A stretch of DNA of 38,421 nt from Gracilaria domingensis. Its lineage: Eukaryota; Rhodophyta; Florideophyceae; Gracilariales; Gracilariaceae. The translations under genes were made by a program, and so were the position numbers. The stretch is from positions 1 to 38,421 of the forward strand of contig VCMS01000283.1 in assembly GCA_022539475.1 (NCBI GenBank). The letters are read 5' to 3'. Of the stretch, positions 20,061-29,742 are shown piece by piece; the first letter of the stretch is position 1; every line of letters begins with the position of its first letter. The notes beneath the pieces were generated by a model. That model was given only the letters and a program-made list of their open reading frames with translations, made no database searches and was not told the DNA's origin.

Positions 20061-20388
20061 TCCATTGGAGATGTATTTCTCTTGTATCACAACCGGGAAA
20101 GGATGTGAGAGAACATAAATATATCTCCAGTGGACGCTGAGAGGGAGGATGAACTACTCTACGTGCTACCATTGTTACCCATCCGGTGTCGAGTGGTGAC
20201 ATATTCTTTTTTTGTCACAACCCACAAAGGATGTGACGGAAGAAGAACATGCCCCCAGTCGAGACAGAGGGTGAGCAACTCTAAGTACAATCACTAGTCC
20301 CTAGCTTGCCTCCACTGGCAATATCTTCCTGGTTTGCTATAACCATCGAGTGGGGTTATGGTGGAAGAGAAGAATATCTCCGGTCGAG
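20061..20388. repeat. Three tandem units, each an imperfect ~35-bp-stem hairpin
   Basis: Units at 20061-20134, 20188-20264 and 20309-20388 (spacing 127 and 121). Each has a left arm of the type TCCA-TGG-ATATTTCT...CACAACC and a right arm that is its inverse (GGATGTGA...ATATCTCCAGTGGA). Arms differ between units but stay paired within each: TCACAACC/GGATGTGA in units 1 and 2, CTATAACC/GGTTATGG in unit 3. No coding frame. The surrounding sequence (19991-20060, 20389-20629) shows nothing else. Confidence 0.75.
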
Positions 20389-20629
20389 GCGAGGTGGTTG
20401 GGGATTATGTGAGCGCAAAAGAGGAGACAGAGATGTGGCTTTCAAATAGTGGAAGGTGCGAAGGTGTACAGTAGATGTTTTGGCGGGAAATGGATGAGAG
20501 AAACAGTGGCAATCATGGTGCTGGATATAGCCCGTGTGGTTGGACAGTGGGGGTGGACAGCACAGTTTAGCTCGATTGCACTGTATCGCAGCGGCAACTT
20601 CGATCCAACTACTACTTGTTCTTCTGAAG

Positions 20630-21559
20630 ATGTCGAACGGATACGTGAAGGATGAGGAGCTGTTGGCGGTGTTGGAGGTGGAGGAGGTACCGCAGACACA
20701 GTCACCAAAGCGGGAAGAGGACGTGATTACGGCGGCTGGTCGGATGTCGCAGAAGAAGGAAGTGGCTGAGGAAGGAAAGAAGTGTGAGGCGAGGAGAGGG
20801 GATGGTGATGAGGTGGAGAAGGGGGTAGAATTGGAGGTGGAGGGGGTCGCAATGGAGAGAAGGGGTGCGGTGCATCTGAGTCAGTTAGAGGTTGGAGACC
20901 AGATAGAGAGTGGGGGCGGAGAGGGTGACAGGGAGATGCGGTTTGTGGGGGAGATGAAGGCGAGGGTGGGGATGTTGGGGTTGGTGATGAAGGAGCAACT
21001 GGACGATGGAATTGTGGAGATTGTAACGGAAATGGGCGGTGTGGTGCTGAGTGGGGGTGGTAGTGGTGTTTCGGTTGAGGCGATTTCGAGCTTGCGGAAT
21101 TCGTTGTCGGTATTGGGAGTGGAGATGAGAAATCATGTGTATGGGATAGTGGAGTGTGCGGGAAGGGAGGTTGGAGAGTTGCGGGAGGAGAATAGGGTTC
21201 TGAACGAGAGGTTGGACGTGCTGGAGAAGGAGGTGAAGGAGCTGTGCAAGAGGCAAAGATTGGTGGAAGAGGAGACGGTGAAAGGAGGTGTGGAGGGAAA
21301 GACGGAGAAGGGAAGTGTGGGAAGGGTGGCGGTGCAGAAGGGGTCTCCTGTGACACCGAAGACAAAGGGTGGTGGGGTTGGGGATGGGAAGAGCCGTCTG
21401 AAGAAGAGGCGTAAGGAGATGAAGAAGGTGGTGGAGGAGGTGCCGCGGGAGGGAGTGGGAGCTCCGGTGGTGACTGGGTTTAGGAGTGCGGCGGAGGTAG
21501 CGCGGACTGCGAAGGGGATTCTGAGGGGACAGGAGGAGAGAAGGATGGGAGGGATTTGA
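20630..21559 (+). CDS. Coiled-coil protein of unknown function (first copy)
   Basis: I do not recognise this family. ATG at 20630 gives 309 residues, Glu/Gly/Val-rich with a purine-rich coding strand. Predicted features: an acidic N-terminus, a long heptad-like region around ISSLRNSLSVLGVEMRNHVYG and ELREENRVLNERLDVLEKEVKEL, then a basic stretch (KSRLKKRRKEMKK) and a conserved-looking tail (VVTGFRSAAEVARTAKGIL). The layout recalls ORF1/gag-like or nucleic-acid-binding accessory proteins, but no zinc knuckle is seen. From codon 52 onward it is repeated at 22067-22774. It lies at the right end of copy A. The long proline/serine-rich frames on the other strand are shadows. Confidence 0.55.
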   Translation: MSNGYVKDEELLAVLEVEEVPQTQSPKREEDVITAAGRMSQKKEVAEEGKKCEARRGDGDEVEKGVELEVEGVAMERRGAVHLSQLEVGDQIESGGGEGDREMRFVGEMKARVGMLGLVMKEQLDDGIVEIVTEMGGVVLSGGGSGVSVEAISSLRNSLSVLGVEMRNHVYGIVECAGREVGELREENRVLNERLDVLEKEVKELCKRQRLVEEETVKGGVEGKTEKGSVGRVAVQKGSPVTPKTKGGGVGDGKSRLKKRRKEMKKVVEEVPREGVGAPVVTGFRSAAEVARTAKGILRGQEERRMGGI

Positions 21560-21996
21560 AGCCGTTTTGGGGCGAGGCGGGTATACGAGAAGGGGGAGAG
21601 TTGTGCACCTGACTTCTACAAAATGAACGCGTGATGGGCGAGAAATGCGTAAATAGCGGGGGTGGTGTGGACTGGGAAGAAGTGATGGGATGATTGAGGT
21701 GGGATGAGTTGCGATTGGCATTGCAACATGGGAGAAAATGGAAACGCAAACTAGCACGAGTGCAGTTTTGAGAGAGGGTCGCGGAAAAGAGTGAATGGGG
21801 TGGTGCGGCGAAGTAGAACCTCTACAAAAACTAGGGGACCCAAGCACTAAACTGCGCGAAATGGAATTTAATATTCCAAAATTTCTTAATTTTTTGAGTG
21901 CCAGCCTCTGCTACCCCCTCGCGCGCCCCAAATAGCCCCAAAACTAGCTTAGTTTCCAAAGCGAACAGACTATATTCCACTTTGCAGAACACAGAC
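20782..21996 (+). repeat. Tandem duplication, unit 1 (right end of transposon)
   Basis: Begins GTGTGAGGCGAGGAG and ends TTTGCAGAACACAGAC, directly followed by unit 2 (21997-23241), which is about 97% alike by eye. The unit spans most of the coiled-coil gene, a ~440-bp non-coding tail (containing GGAATTTAATATTCC) and the transposon right terminus. Confidence 0.88.
21560..21996. other. Non-coding tail of unit 1
   Basis: No gene seen. It contains an AT-rich inverted repeat (GGAATTTAATATTCC near 21860) and ends in the terminal motif. The matching tail of unit 2 is 22775-23241, with an extra ~30 bases near 22845. Confidence 0.6.
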
Positions 21997-22066
21997 GTGT
22001 GAGGCGAGGAGAGGGGATGGTGATGAGGTGGAGAAGGGTGTAGAATTGGAGGTGGAGGGGGTCACA

Positions 22067-22774
22067 ATGGAAAGAAGGGGTGCGGTGCATCTGAGTCAGT
22101 TAGAGGTTGGAGACCAGATAGAGAGTAGGGGCGGAGAGGGTGACAGGGAGATGCGGTTTGTGGGGGAGATGAAGGCGAGAGTGGGGATGTTGGGGTTGGT
22201 GATGAAGGAGCAACTGGACGATGGAATTGTGGAGATTGTAACGGAAATGGGCGGTGTGGTGCTGCGTGGGGGTGGTAGTGGTGTTTCGGTTGAGGCGATT
22301 TCGAGCCTGCGGAATTCGTTGTCGGTATTGGGAGTGGAGATGAGAAATCATGTGTATGGGATAGTGGAGTGTGCGGGAAGGGAGGTTGGAGAGTTGCGGG
22401 AGGAGAATAGGGTTCTGAACGAGAGGTTGGACGTGCTGGAGAAGGAGGTGAAGGAGCTGGGCAAGAGGCAAAGATTGGTGGAAGAGGAGAGGGTGAAAGG
22501 AGGTGTGGAGGGAAAGACGGAGAAGGGAAGTGTGGGAAGGGTGGCGGTGCAGAAGGGGTCTCCTGTGACACCGAAGACAAAGGGTGGTGGGGTTGGGGAT
22601 GGGAAGAGCCGTCTGAAGAATAGGCGTAAGGAGATGAAGAAGGTGGTGGAGGAGGTGCCGCGGGAGGGAGTCGGAGCTCCGGTGGTGACTGGGTTTAGGA
22701 GTGCGGCGGAGGTAGCGCGGACTGCGAAGGGGATTCTGAGGGGACAGGAGGAGAGAAGGATGGGAGGGATGTGA
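22067..22774 (+). pseudogene. Coiled-coil protein, second copy lacking the N-terminus
   Basis: The first in-frame ATG is 22067, giving 235 residues that match the C-terminal part of the 20630 protein with about eight substitutions (for example C to G and K to N in the basic region). The first ~75 codons of the gene are not in the duplicated unit and there is no promoter copy, so it is probably not expressed as such. The frame has stayed open. Confidence 0.6.
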
Positions 22775-23218
22775 AGCCGTTTTGGGCGAGGCGTGTATAC
22801 GAGAAGGGGGAGAGTTGTCCACCTGACTTCTGCAAAATGACGTTTGCGGAGACGGATAGAGAGGATGCGAACGCGTGATGGGCGAGGAATGGGTAAATAG
22901 CGGGGGTGGTGTGGACTGGGAAGAACTGATTGGATGATTGAGGTGGGATGAGTTGCGATTGGCATTGCAACATGGGAGAAAATGGAAAGGCAAACTAGCA
23001 CCAGTGCAGTTTTGAGAGAGGGTCGCGGAAAAGAGTGAATGAGGTGGTGCGGCGAAGTAGAACCTCTACAAAAACTAGGGAACCCAAGAACTAAACTGCG
23101 CGAAATGGAATTTAATATTCCAAAATTTCTTAATTTTTTGAGTGCCAGTCTCTGCTACACCCTCGCGCGCCCCAAATAGCCCCAAATCTAGCTTAGTTTC
23201 CAAAGCGAACAGACTATA

Positions 23219-23241
23219 TTCCACTTTGCAGAACACAGACG
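23219..23241 (-). repeat. Right terminus of transposon copy A
   Basis: Read inward from the end: CGTCTGTGTTCTGCAA. Compared with the left end CGTCTGTCTCTTGCAG, 12 of 16 positions agree, including the first seven. A second identical right terminus lies at 21980-21997. Confidence 0.65.
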
Positions 23242-26200
23242 CTGCACTCTTGGGACGCCAGTTTCGTAGGAAGTCATTGAAGTCGGTTGTGTGTTACTAT
23301 TGTGGCATAAAGGGTCATATCCAGAATAACTGTTTCAAAAAGCAACGTGATGGGGCTAACAAGGATCAGATCGATGCTGCTCACCCAAGTGTACATACCG
23401 CCCTCAACGATGAGCAAGGTACGGGCGGCAGCGATTCTGACTTTGTATGCCTCATTGCGAATGGTGCCGACAAGGCCACTAACAGTGACTGGATTGTTGA
23501 CTCTGGAGCTACTGCGCACATGACTTATGATGACTCAATGTTCCAAACGTACGAGACAAAGGTGTCGTCGGGTGTGAGTATCGGCAATGATTCCAAGTTG
23601 CAGTCTGTTGGTCACGGAAGTGTGGAGCTTGATCTGACTTTGGAAGGGTCCAAACGTAAGTGCAAGCTGAAGCAAGTGGTGCACGTGCCTAACTTGCGGT
23701 ACCACCTGTTGTCAGTGTCGCAGATTTGTGATTTGAACTGCACGGTAGTGTTTGACAAAGAAAAGGTATGTGTGTACAAGGGGTCAAAAGTGGTTGCCGT
23801 TGGGCGCCGCGTCAAAGACCTGTACTACCTTTGCACTGCTGCAGATCAGTTCACGGATACGGACAGTGCCCTTGTGTCAGACTTGTCTCTATGGCATGCT
23901 CGAATGGCTCATGTGAATGTGGAAGGCATCAAGCAGATGGCTCGAAATGGTGTTGTGTCAGGTCTGAATGTGGATGTGGCTCAGAAGCTGGATGTGTGCG
24001 GCTCTTGTGCAGTGGCAAGCAACCGTGCTCGGACTCCCAAGCAAGGGGGGGAACGAGCTGAACACGTACTGGACCTGGTACACTCTGATATATCGGGTCC
24101 AGTGAACGTGAAGTCCTTGGGAGGCTCGCACTACTTTGTCACATTCATCGATGACCACAGCCGCTACTGCTTTCTGTACATGCTCAAGACGAAGGATGAG
24201 GTGTTCCGGATTTTCATCAAGTGGCTCAGGTTTGTGGAGAACCAGATGGGCAGGAAAGTGTTAACCATCACCGCTCGCAAGAGTGTGTTGCGTGCATTAC
24301 GCACTGACAATGGTGGTGAGTACTTGTCCAATCGGTTCTCCGAAAAGCTTGAGCAGTACGGTATTGAGCATCAGCGAACTGTGCCTTACAATCCACAGCA
24401 GAACGGGCTAGCCGAGAGGTTCAACCGCACACTCATGGACTTGGTCAGGTCAATGTTGCATCAAAAGAATGTGCCAAAAAGCTTTTGGGCTGAGGCTCTG
24501 AATGTCTCTGTGTATGTGCGCAACAGAGTGACCTGCAAAGCGCTTCCGAGTGACGTGACGCCGTTTGAGCTGTGGCATGGACAGAAGCCTGATCTGAGCA
24601 ATCTGCGTGTGTTTGGTAGCCGTTGCTGGTACAAGGTGGTTGATCACAAGTTGAAGAAGCTGGAAGAGCGTGCAGTGGAGGCCATCTTCATTGGGTACAC
24701 TTCAGGCTCCCACGGGTACAAGTTGTGGGACAGCCAGAAGAAGAAGGTGATTGTGTCACGAGATGTGAGGTTTGACTAGTGCTCTGCAACTGAAAGTGAC
24801 GAGCACTCTGAAGACGAGGACTATGCGGATATCGACTTGGTTGACAAGTCGGGATCTGCTGAAGCCTCAACCTCCGACACATCCGCCGATCATTCTGAAG
24901 ATGACCCTTCTGCACCAGCTTCTCACGAGAGTACCACGAATGCCAGTACGGATGAACACACCACACCAGTCCCACAAGATGAGCCGGAAGTGACAGAGAT
25001 GCAGCCCATTCGTAGATTCACGCGTCAGAGAAAGACGCCATCCTCGTGGTGGCGTGGTGCCAGTGCTTTCCTTACAGCCAGTGATGATACTCACTCGTCG
25101 TACGGTGACGCAGTGTCACGTCCTGATTCCGAAGCTTGGAAGAAGGCGATGAAGAGTGAGTACGAGTCATTGATGGAGCATGACACATGGGATCTAGTGC
25201 CAAAGCCAGCAGACAGCAACGTGATTTCGTCCAAGTGGGTGTATGTGCAGAAGTATGAGGCATCGTCATCTGGTGAACCGACCGTGCGTTACAAGGCTCG
25301 TGTGGTTGCAAGAGGCTTCCTGCAGATCGAGGGTGTGGACTTCTCAGAGACTTATGCACCTGTGGTGAAGTTCACATCCATCAGAATGATCCTGTCAGTC
25401 ACTGCCGTACGAGACTTCCACTTGCACTAGATGGACGTGAAGACTGCGTTTCTGAACGGTGACCTTGACGAGACAATGTACATGGAGCAGCCAATGGGAT
25501 TCACACAGCAGGGAAAGGAGGACTTGGTGTGCCGACTGAAGAAAGCGATCTATGTGCTTAGACAAGCACCAAGGCAGTGGCACGCCAAGATATACGCCTT
25601 CCGTGTTGGTGAAATGCACCTCAAGCCGAATAACGCAGACGAGTGTGTCTACACCGGGATCATACTGGGTTTCTTGGTTATCATTGCTCTGTATGTTGAC
25701 GACTTGCTGATTGCGAGTCCGAGCATGAAAACCGTGGAACGTGTGAAGGCAGAGCTGTCAAGTCGTTTCCGCATGAAGGACCTCAAAGAAGCTCGCATGG
25801 TTCTTGGATTTGAAATCCATCGAGACAGAACCAAGCGAGAGCTGTCCTTGACTCAGTCAGCGTACACCAACAAGGTCGTGGAGCGATTTGGCATGCAGCT
25901 GTCGAAACCAGTTGACACTCCTATGGAGTGCGGTGTGGACTTGTCTGTTGATGAGGAAGTGCTCACGCATGTACCGTATCGCCAGGCGATTGGCTGCCTC
26001 ATGTATCTGTCCGTGGGAACTCGTCCGGATATCTCATATGCTGTCGCTAAGCTGGCCAAGTATGTTGAGAAGCCGGGCAACACTCACTGGAAGGCGGTCA
26101 AGCGTGTTCTTCGCTACCTCAATGGCACTACCATGTTCGGGTTGACGTATGGCTCCAGCACTGATTTGCAACTGCACGGGTATGTGGACTCCGACTGGGC

Positions 26201-26678
26201 CGGTGATGTTGCCAACCGCAAGTCCACCAGCGGATACTTGTTCATGATTTGCGGTGGTGCTGTGTCGTGGTCTTCTCGTCAACAGGAGGTAGTGGCTCTG
26301 TCCAGTGCGGAGGCTGAGTACGTGAGCTTGTGCTCTAGCACGAAGGAGGCAATCTGGCTTAGGCGACATTGGAACGGCATTGGCAGTGCAATTGGAATCG
26401 ATGCAGATGGGTCTGTGAAGCTGCTGGTTGAACCAACTCTCATGTATGTTGATAACCAGGGCAGCATTGACCTTGCTCGTAATGGAGTGGTGAAGAGGCG
26501 AACCAAGCACATTGACATTCGGTTCCACTTCACTCGAGAAGCTCTGCAGGCCAAGTCGATTGTGCTGTTCTACTGCCCGACGGATTCCATGGTTGCCGAT
26601 ATGCTGAATAAGCCGCTTGCCCGAGTGAAGCACGAGAAGTTCCGCGAAGCCAGTGGTGTGATCCACATAGAAGTTTGA
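23241..26678 (+). pseudogene. Copia gag C-terminus and pol of E2, with two amber stops
   Basis: One continuous frame continues gag after the insertion. CCHC knuckle CYYCGIKGHIQNNC, protease WIVDSGATAH, integrase zinc region (WHARMAH...CGSC) and catalytic D, D, E (HSDISGP, TDNGGEY, NGLAERFNRT), reverse transcriptase with YVDDLLIASPS, and RNase H (DSDWAGD, SSAEAEY, DNQGSID, TKHIDIRFHF). TAG at 24777-24779 (after integrase) and TAG at 25428-25430 (in reverse transcriptase) interrupt it. E1 has GAG and CAG there. A single gag-pol frame is normal for Ty1/copia-type elements. Confidence 0.92.
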
Positions 26679-26689
26679 AGTCAGTGACA

Positions 26690-26698
26690 GAGGGGGGG
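26690..26698 (+). other. Polypurine tract of E2
   Basis: GAGGGGGGG abuts the LTR start TGTTGGATG, as at 9886-9894. Confidence 0.85.
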
Positions 26699-27484
26699 TG
26701 TTGGATGTTGACCCTGTGCTGTCACTGAGAACCAAAAGTGCTGGGGAGCATGGGCTGTTTTGGAGGGTGCCGTTGGAAAAGCGCATATGCGCCTCTGAGC
26801 AAACTCAACGGGAAACGGGCTTGTGATTGGCTACTGCAAATGGTCATATGCATTGTGGTTGGTACAAGTGTTGTGGCGCTAATGGGTTGTTTCCGGGGTA
26901 CACGTGTGTAGCTAGTACACTGGGAATGTTGTACATGATGCACAGGGTACACACGTATGTACGTGGACATGTAGGACAGCTTCATGTGACTTTGGCACTA
27001 TGGTGAAGAGTAGATGCGCTGTCAAGAGGTTTACACTGTGGTATTGTTGGTGACGTAGGACTTGGAGTGAGTTTGTGGTGACGTGTTAGTTGGTGAGCTT
27101 GTACGTAACTGTTATGGTGGCGTGTACGGATTACAGTGTGTTGGCACTATGTGAATCTGTGCATGGTGATGGTTATGTGTAGCCACGTAACTTGATGTGC
27201 ACGGCTGTGCACTGTTGTGCGTTGTTGTGCTTTGTTGTTGTAAGCTGTCATGATAGTGTGGCAGTGTTACCATGTTATGTTAGAAGATGATTGGTAGTAT
27301 TGAGTGTCTCTAGCTAGTGGTTTTGGTATTGCTTGGAGTTAGAGTTGTGCGATGGTGTCCCAAAGTAGTTCTATATAAGTGGGGACTCGAGCACCTCCGA
27401 GTAAAATCCGAGCCAGAGCTGGCGAACTTCCCTTCATTCCCCTATCCTTTCTTCAACCTTCCCTTTCAGCTTCAACCTCTATCA
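26699..27484 (+). repeat. E2 3' LTR
   Basis: 786 bp, TGTTGGATG to CTCTATCA, a few percent diverged from 9895-10682. TATATAAG lies at 27372-27379. What follows is not flanking host DNA but the inverted leader 27485-28174. Confidence 0.92.
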
Positions 27485-28174
27485 AAAGTCAGCTCAGCAA
27501 CAATAAAGGTGGACCACCTCCTGTCCAGTGCAGTACGTCGCGGCACCCCGTCCACAAATGCCCCCGCGAAGAATACCAGGTCTTTCGACAGACACCGTTA
27601 TCTGCCCCTAAGGACCGGTGGGAAATTCGCAAGACGGAACAAATGCTTTGGTTCAAGCCGCCAGACTAACGTCCCCGATTGCTCGGATCAACCGCTCGTC
27701 GCACCGAAACTCAAGTGATCACCACACCTGCCGAGCACACACGCAGTGCACGGACTTCAACAGAAGCGAATGCTGAGCACAACACACAAGTGCACAGACT
27801 TCAACAACACAAGGTCCTCAACCTCTCGGATCAGAACCCACAAAGACGACGTGGGGATCCCAACAATAATAACAGAGGGAGACCAAACGAAGCGGATAGC
27901 GATCGACAACACGGGCAACAACGAGCGCCCAAACACAATCACGATGGAAAGTCAACGTCGAACCACCACCAACCAAACGCCCTCAGGGAGGAACGAACGA
28001 CCGAAAGAAGAAAGTCAACACCGACCAACGATACGGTCAACACACCCGACGCAACGGAGAAGGGAACGAAAGGGAAAACAGCGAAGCGGATGAACGGCGG
28101 TGAGGGAGAACGGCGAGAATCAGCGGCGAGAGGGAACGATAACGGCAGAGGTCAGCGGGGCTGGGCCCATAACC
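27485..28174 (-). other. Inverted copia leader with primer site, between two opposed LTRs
   Basis: Minus-strand reading: primer site at 28174-28160, then a leader matching E3 (5149 to about 4480), ending 30 bases past GTGGTCCACC where the plus-strand LTR end begins. It is the piece missing from E2 at 10682/10683, in reverse orientation. No gene; open frames here are low-complexity. Confidence 0.8.
28160..28174 (-). other. Primer-binding site (initiator tRNA-Met anticodon arm)
   Basis: Same 15 bases as at 5150-5164 (minus strand GGTTATGGGCCCAGC), next to the LTR end at 28175. Confidence 0.85.
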
Positions 28175-28960
28175 TGATAGAGGTTGAAGCTGAAAGGGAA
28201 GGTTGAAGAAAGGATAGGGGAATGAAGGGAAGTTCGCCAGCTCTGGCTCGGAATTTACTTGGAGGTGCTCGAGTCACCACTTATATAGAACTACTTTGCG
28301 ACACCATCGCACAACTCCAACTCCAAGCAATACCAAAACCACTAGCTAGAGACACTCAATACTACCAATCATCTTCTAACATAACATGGTAACACTGCCA
28401 CACTATCATGACAGCTTACAACAACAAAGCACAACAACGCACAACAGTGCACAGCCGTGCACATCAAGTTACGTGCCTACACATAACCATCACTATGCAC
28501 AGATTCACATAGTGCCAACACACTGTAATCCGTACACGTCACCATAACAGTTACGTACAAGCTCACCAACTAACACGTCACCACAAACTCACTCCAAGTC
28601 CTACGTCACCAACAATACCACAGTGTAAACCTCTTGACAGCGCATCTACTCCTCACCATAGTGCCAAAGTCACACCAAGTTGTCCTACATGTCCACGTAC
28701 ATACGTGTGTACCCTGTGCATCATGTACAGTATGCCCAGTGTACTAGCTACACACGTGTACCCCGGAAACAACCCATTAGCGCCACAACACTTGTACCAA
28801 CCACAATGCATATGACCATTTGCAGTAGCCAATCACAAGCCCGTTTCACGTTGAGTTTGCGTAGAGGCCCATATGCGCTTTTCCAACGGCACCCTCCAAA
28901 ACAGCCCATGCTCCCCAGCACTTTTGGTTCTCAGTGACAGCACAGGGTCAACATCCAACA
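28175..28960 (-). repeat. Complete LTR, opposite orientation to the E2 LTRs
   Basis: 786 bp; the minus strand reads TGTTGGATG to CTCTATCA. Same family as 9895 and 26699. Its TATA (TATATAAG on the minus strand) is at 28280-28287. Confidence 0.92.
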
Positions 28961-29260
28961 CACTGTTGTGCTTTGTTGTTGTAAGCTGCCATGATAGTGT
29001 GGCACTGTTACCATGTTATGTGCGTAGATGATTGGTAGTCTTGAGTGTCTCTGGTTAGTGAGTGGCATCTTCTTCAAAGTTGGAGTCGCGTGATGGTGTA
29101 GAGAGGAAGTGCTATATAAGTTGTTACTCAAGCACCTCCAAGTAAATTCCGAGCTAGAGCTGGCGAACTTTCCTTGCATCCCCCCATACTTCCTCATGTC
29201 AACTTTCCGATCCCAGCTATAATCTTACAGTGAGAGCACAGCGTCAACATCCAACAACCC
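28961..29260 (+). repeat. LTR fragments, rearranged
   Basis: 28961-29229 is the 3' two-thirds of an E3-like LTR in plus orientation (TATATAAG near 29112, ending GATCCCAGCTATAATC). It is followed by 30 bases that are the inverted first bases of an LTR (GTCAACATCCAACA). The same GTCAACATCCAACA ends the LTR at 28960. Confidence 0.7.
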
Positions 29261-29394
29261 ATACTGCGTATACTACACGACCGCCATAGTATACCAAACA
29301 GAACAACATCAATCTCGCTTTCACAAAGCACGGTACCATTCTAGACTTCACACATCTCAGCTGCCTGATGTCAGTGACAGCATGACTTCCAACA
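29261..29394 (-). repeat. Partial LTR of E3 type (start only)
   Basis: Matches E3 LTR positions 2497-2631, ending TTCCAACA at 29394, with a polypurine tract at 29395-29404. It is the 3' LTR start of the minus-strand element E4. Confidence 0.75.
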
Positions 29395-29742
29395 CCCTCC
29401 CTTAGTTACTGACTTCAAGCAACCAGCGCTGCTGACCAAGTACATGCAAAGTAACACGTTGGGTGGTGAGGAACACAACGGTACCCACTTAAACCTGACA
29501 ATGTCAATCGGCGACAACCAAACATCAAGTGCAGTTAGTGTGTGTCCAAGTCCACGGGTGTACCGTTCTACCAGTATACCAAGATCATAGTTCTGTTCTG
29601 TACGATTCGCATGTTCTGGAAACACCCTCCTTTTGTCACACACTCTGAACTTCTTACTCATCCTTTGTATGGCAACGAAGGCAACGGCTTCCGGTTCAAA
29701 CAGATATCAACAACAGACAGTGAGAGCCTAAGTCTGAGGATG
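29395..29742 (-). other. 3' non-coding region of E4
   Basis: Matches E3 2632-2985, including a second polypurine-like motif near 29620. No gene. Confidence 0.6.

Larger units (their letters stand above)
11863..23241 (+). mobile_element. DNA transposon copy A (KDZ/Plavaka-like), 11.4 kb with gene cargo
   Basis: The block sits between two halves of one copia gag. Its left end is CGTCTGTCTCTTGCAG; the inverted right end is CGTCTGTGTTCTGCAA. These are imperfect terminal inverted repeats, with identity over the first seven bases. GCT occurs on both sides (11860-11862; 23241-23243), fitting a 3-bp target duplication as in CACTA/CMC elements; a 2-bp CT duplication is also possible. The left end is shared with copy B at 30746. 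Contents: transposase, foldback element, a basic gene, a ketopantoate-reductase-like gene, an epimerase exon, hairpins and a duplicated coiled-coil gene. Confidence 0.75.
21997..23241 (+). repeat. Tandem duplication, unit 2
   Basis: Second copy of the 1.2 kb unit. It begins at the same GTGTGAGG and ends CAGAACACAGACG at the border with copia gag. Unit 1 ends in the same terminal motif (21980-21997). Confidence 0.88.
9895..27484 (+). mobile_element. Copia-type LTR retrotransposon E2, split by an 11.4 kb insertion
   Basis: Order: LTR, leader, gag (11266-11862), inserted DNA transposon (11863-23241), rest of gag-pol (23241-26678), polypurine tract, LTR. Removing the insertion and its GCT duplication rejoins gag in frame. 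The element lacks its primer site and carries two amber stops, so it is not autonomous as it stands. Confidence 0.88.

Noticed and set aside
20727..21847. Long proline/serine/histidine-rich frames on the minus strand opposite the coiled-coil gene (also 22062-23001).
   Set aside because: They mirror the purine-rich coding strand, several overlap each other in different phases, and the plus-strand frame has the heptad pattern.
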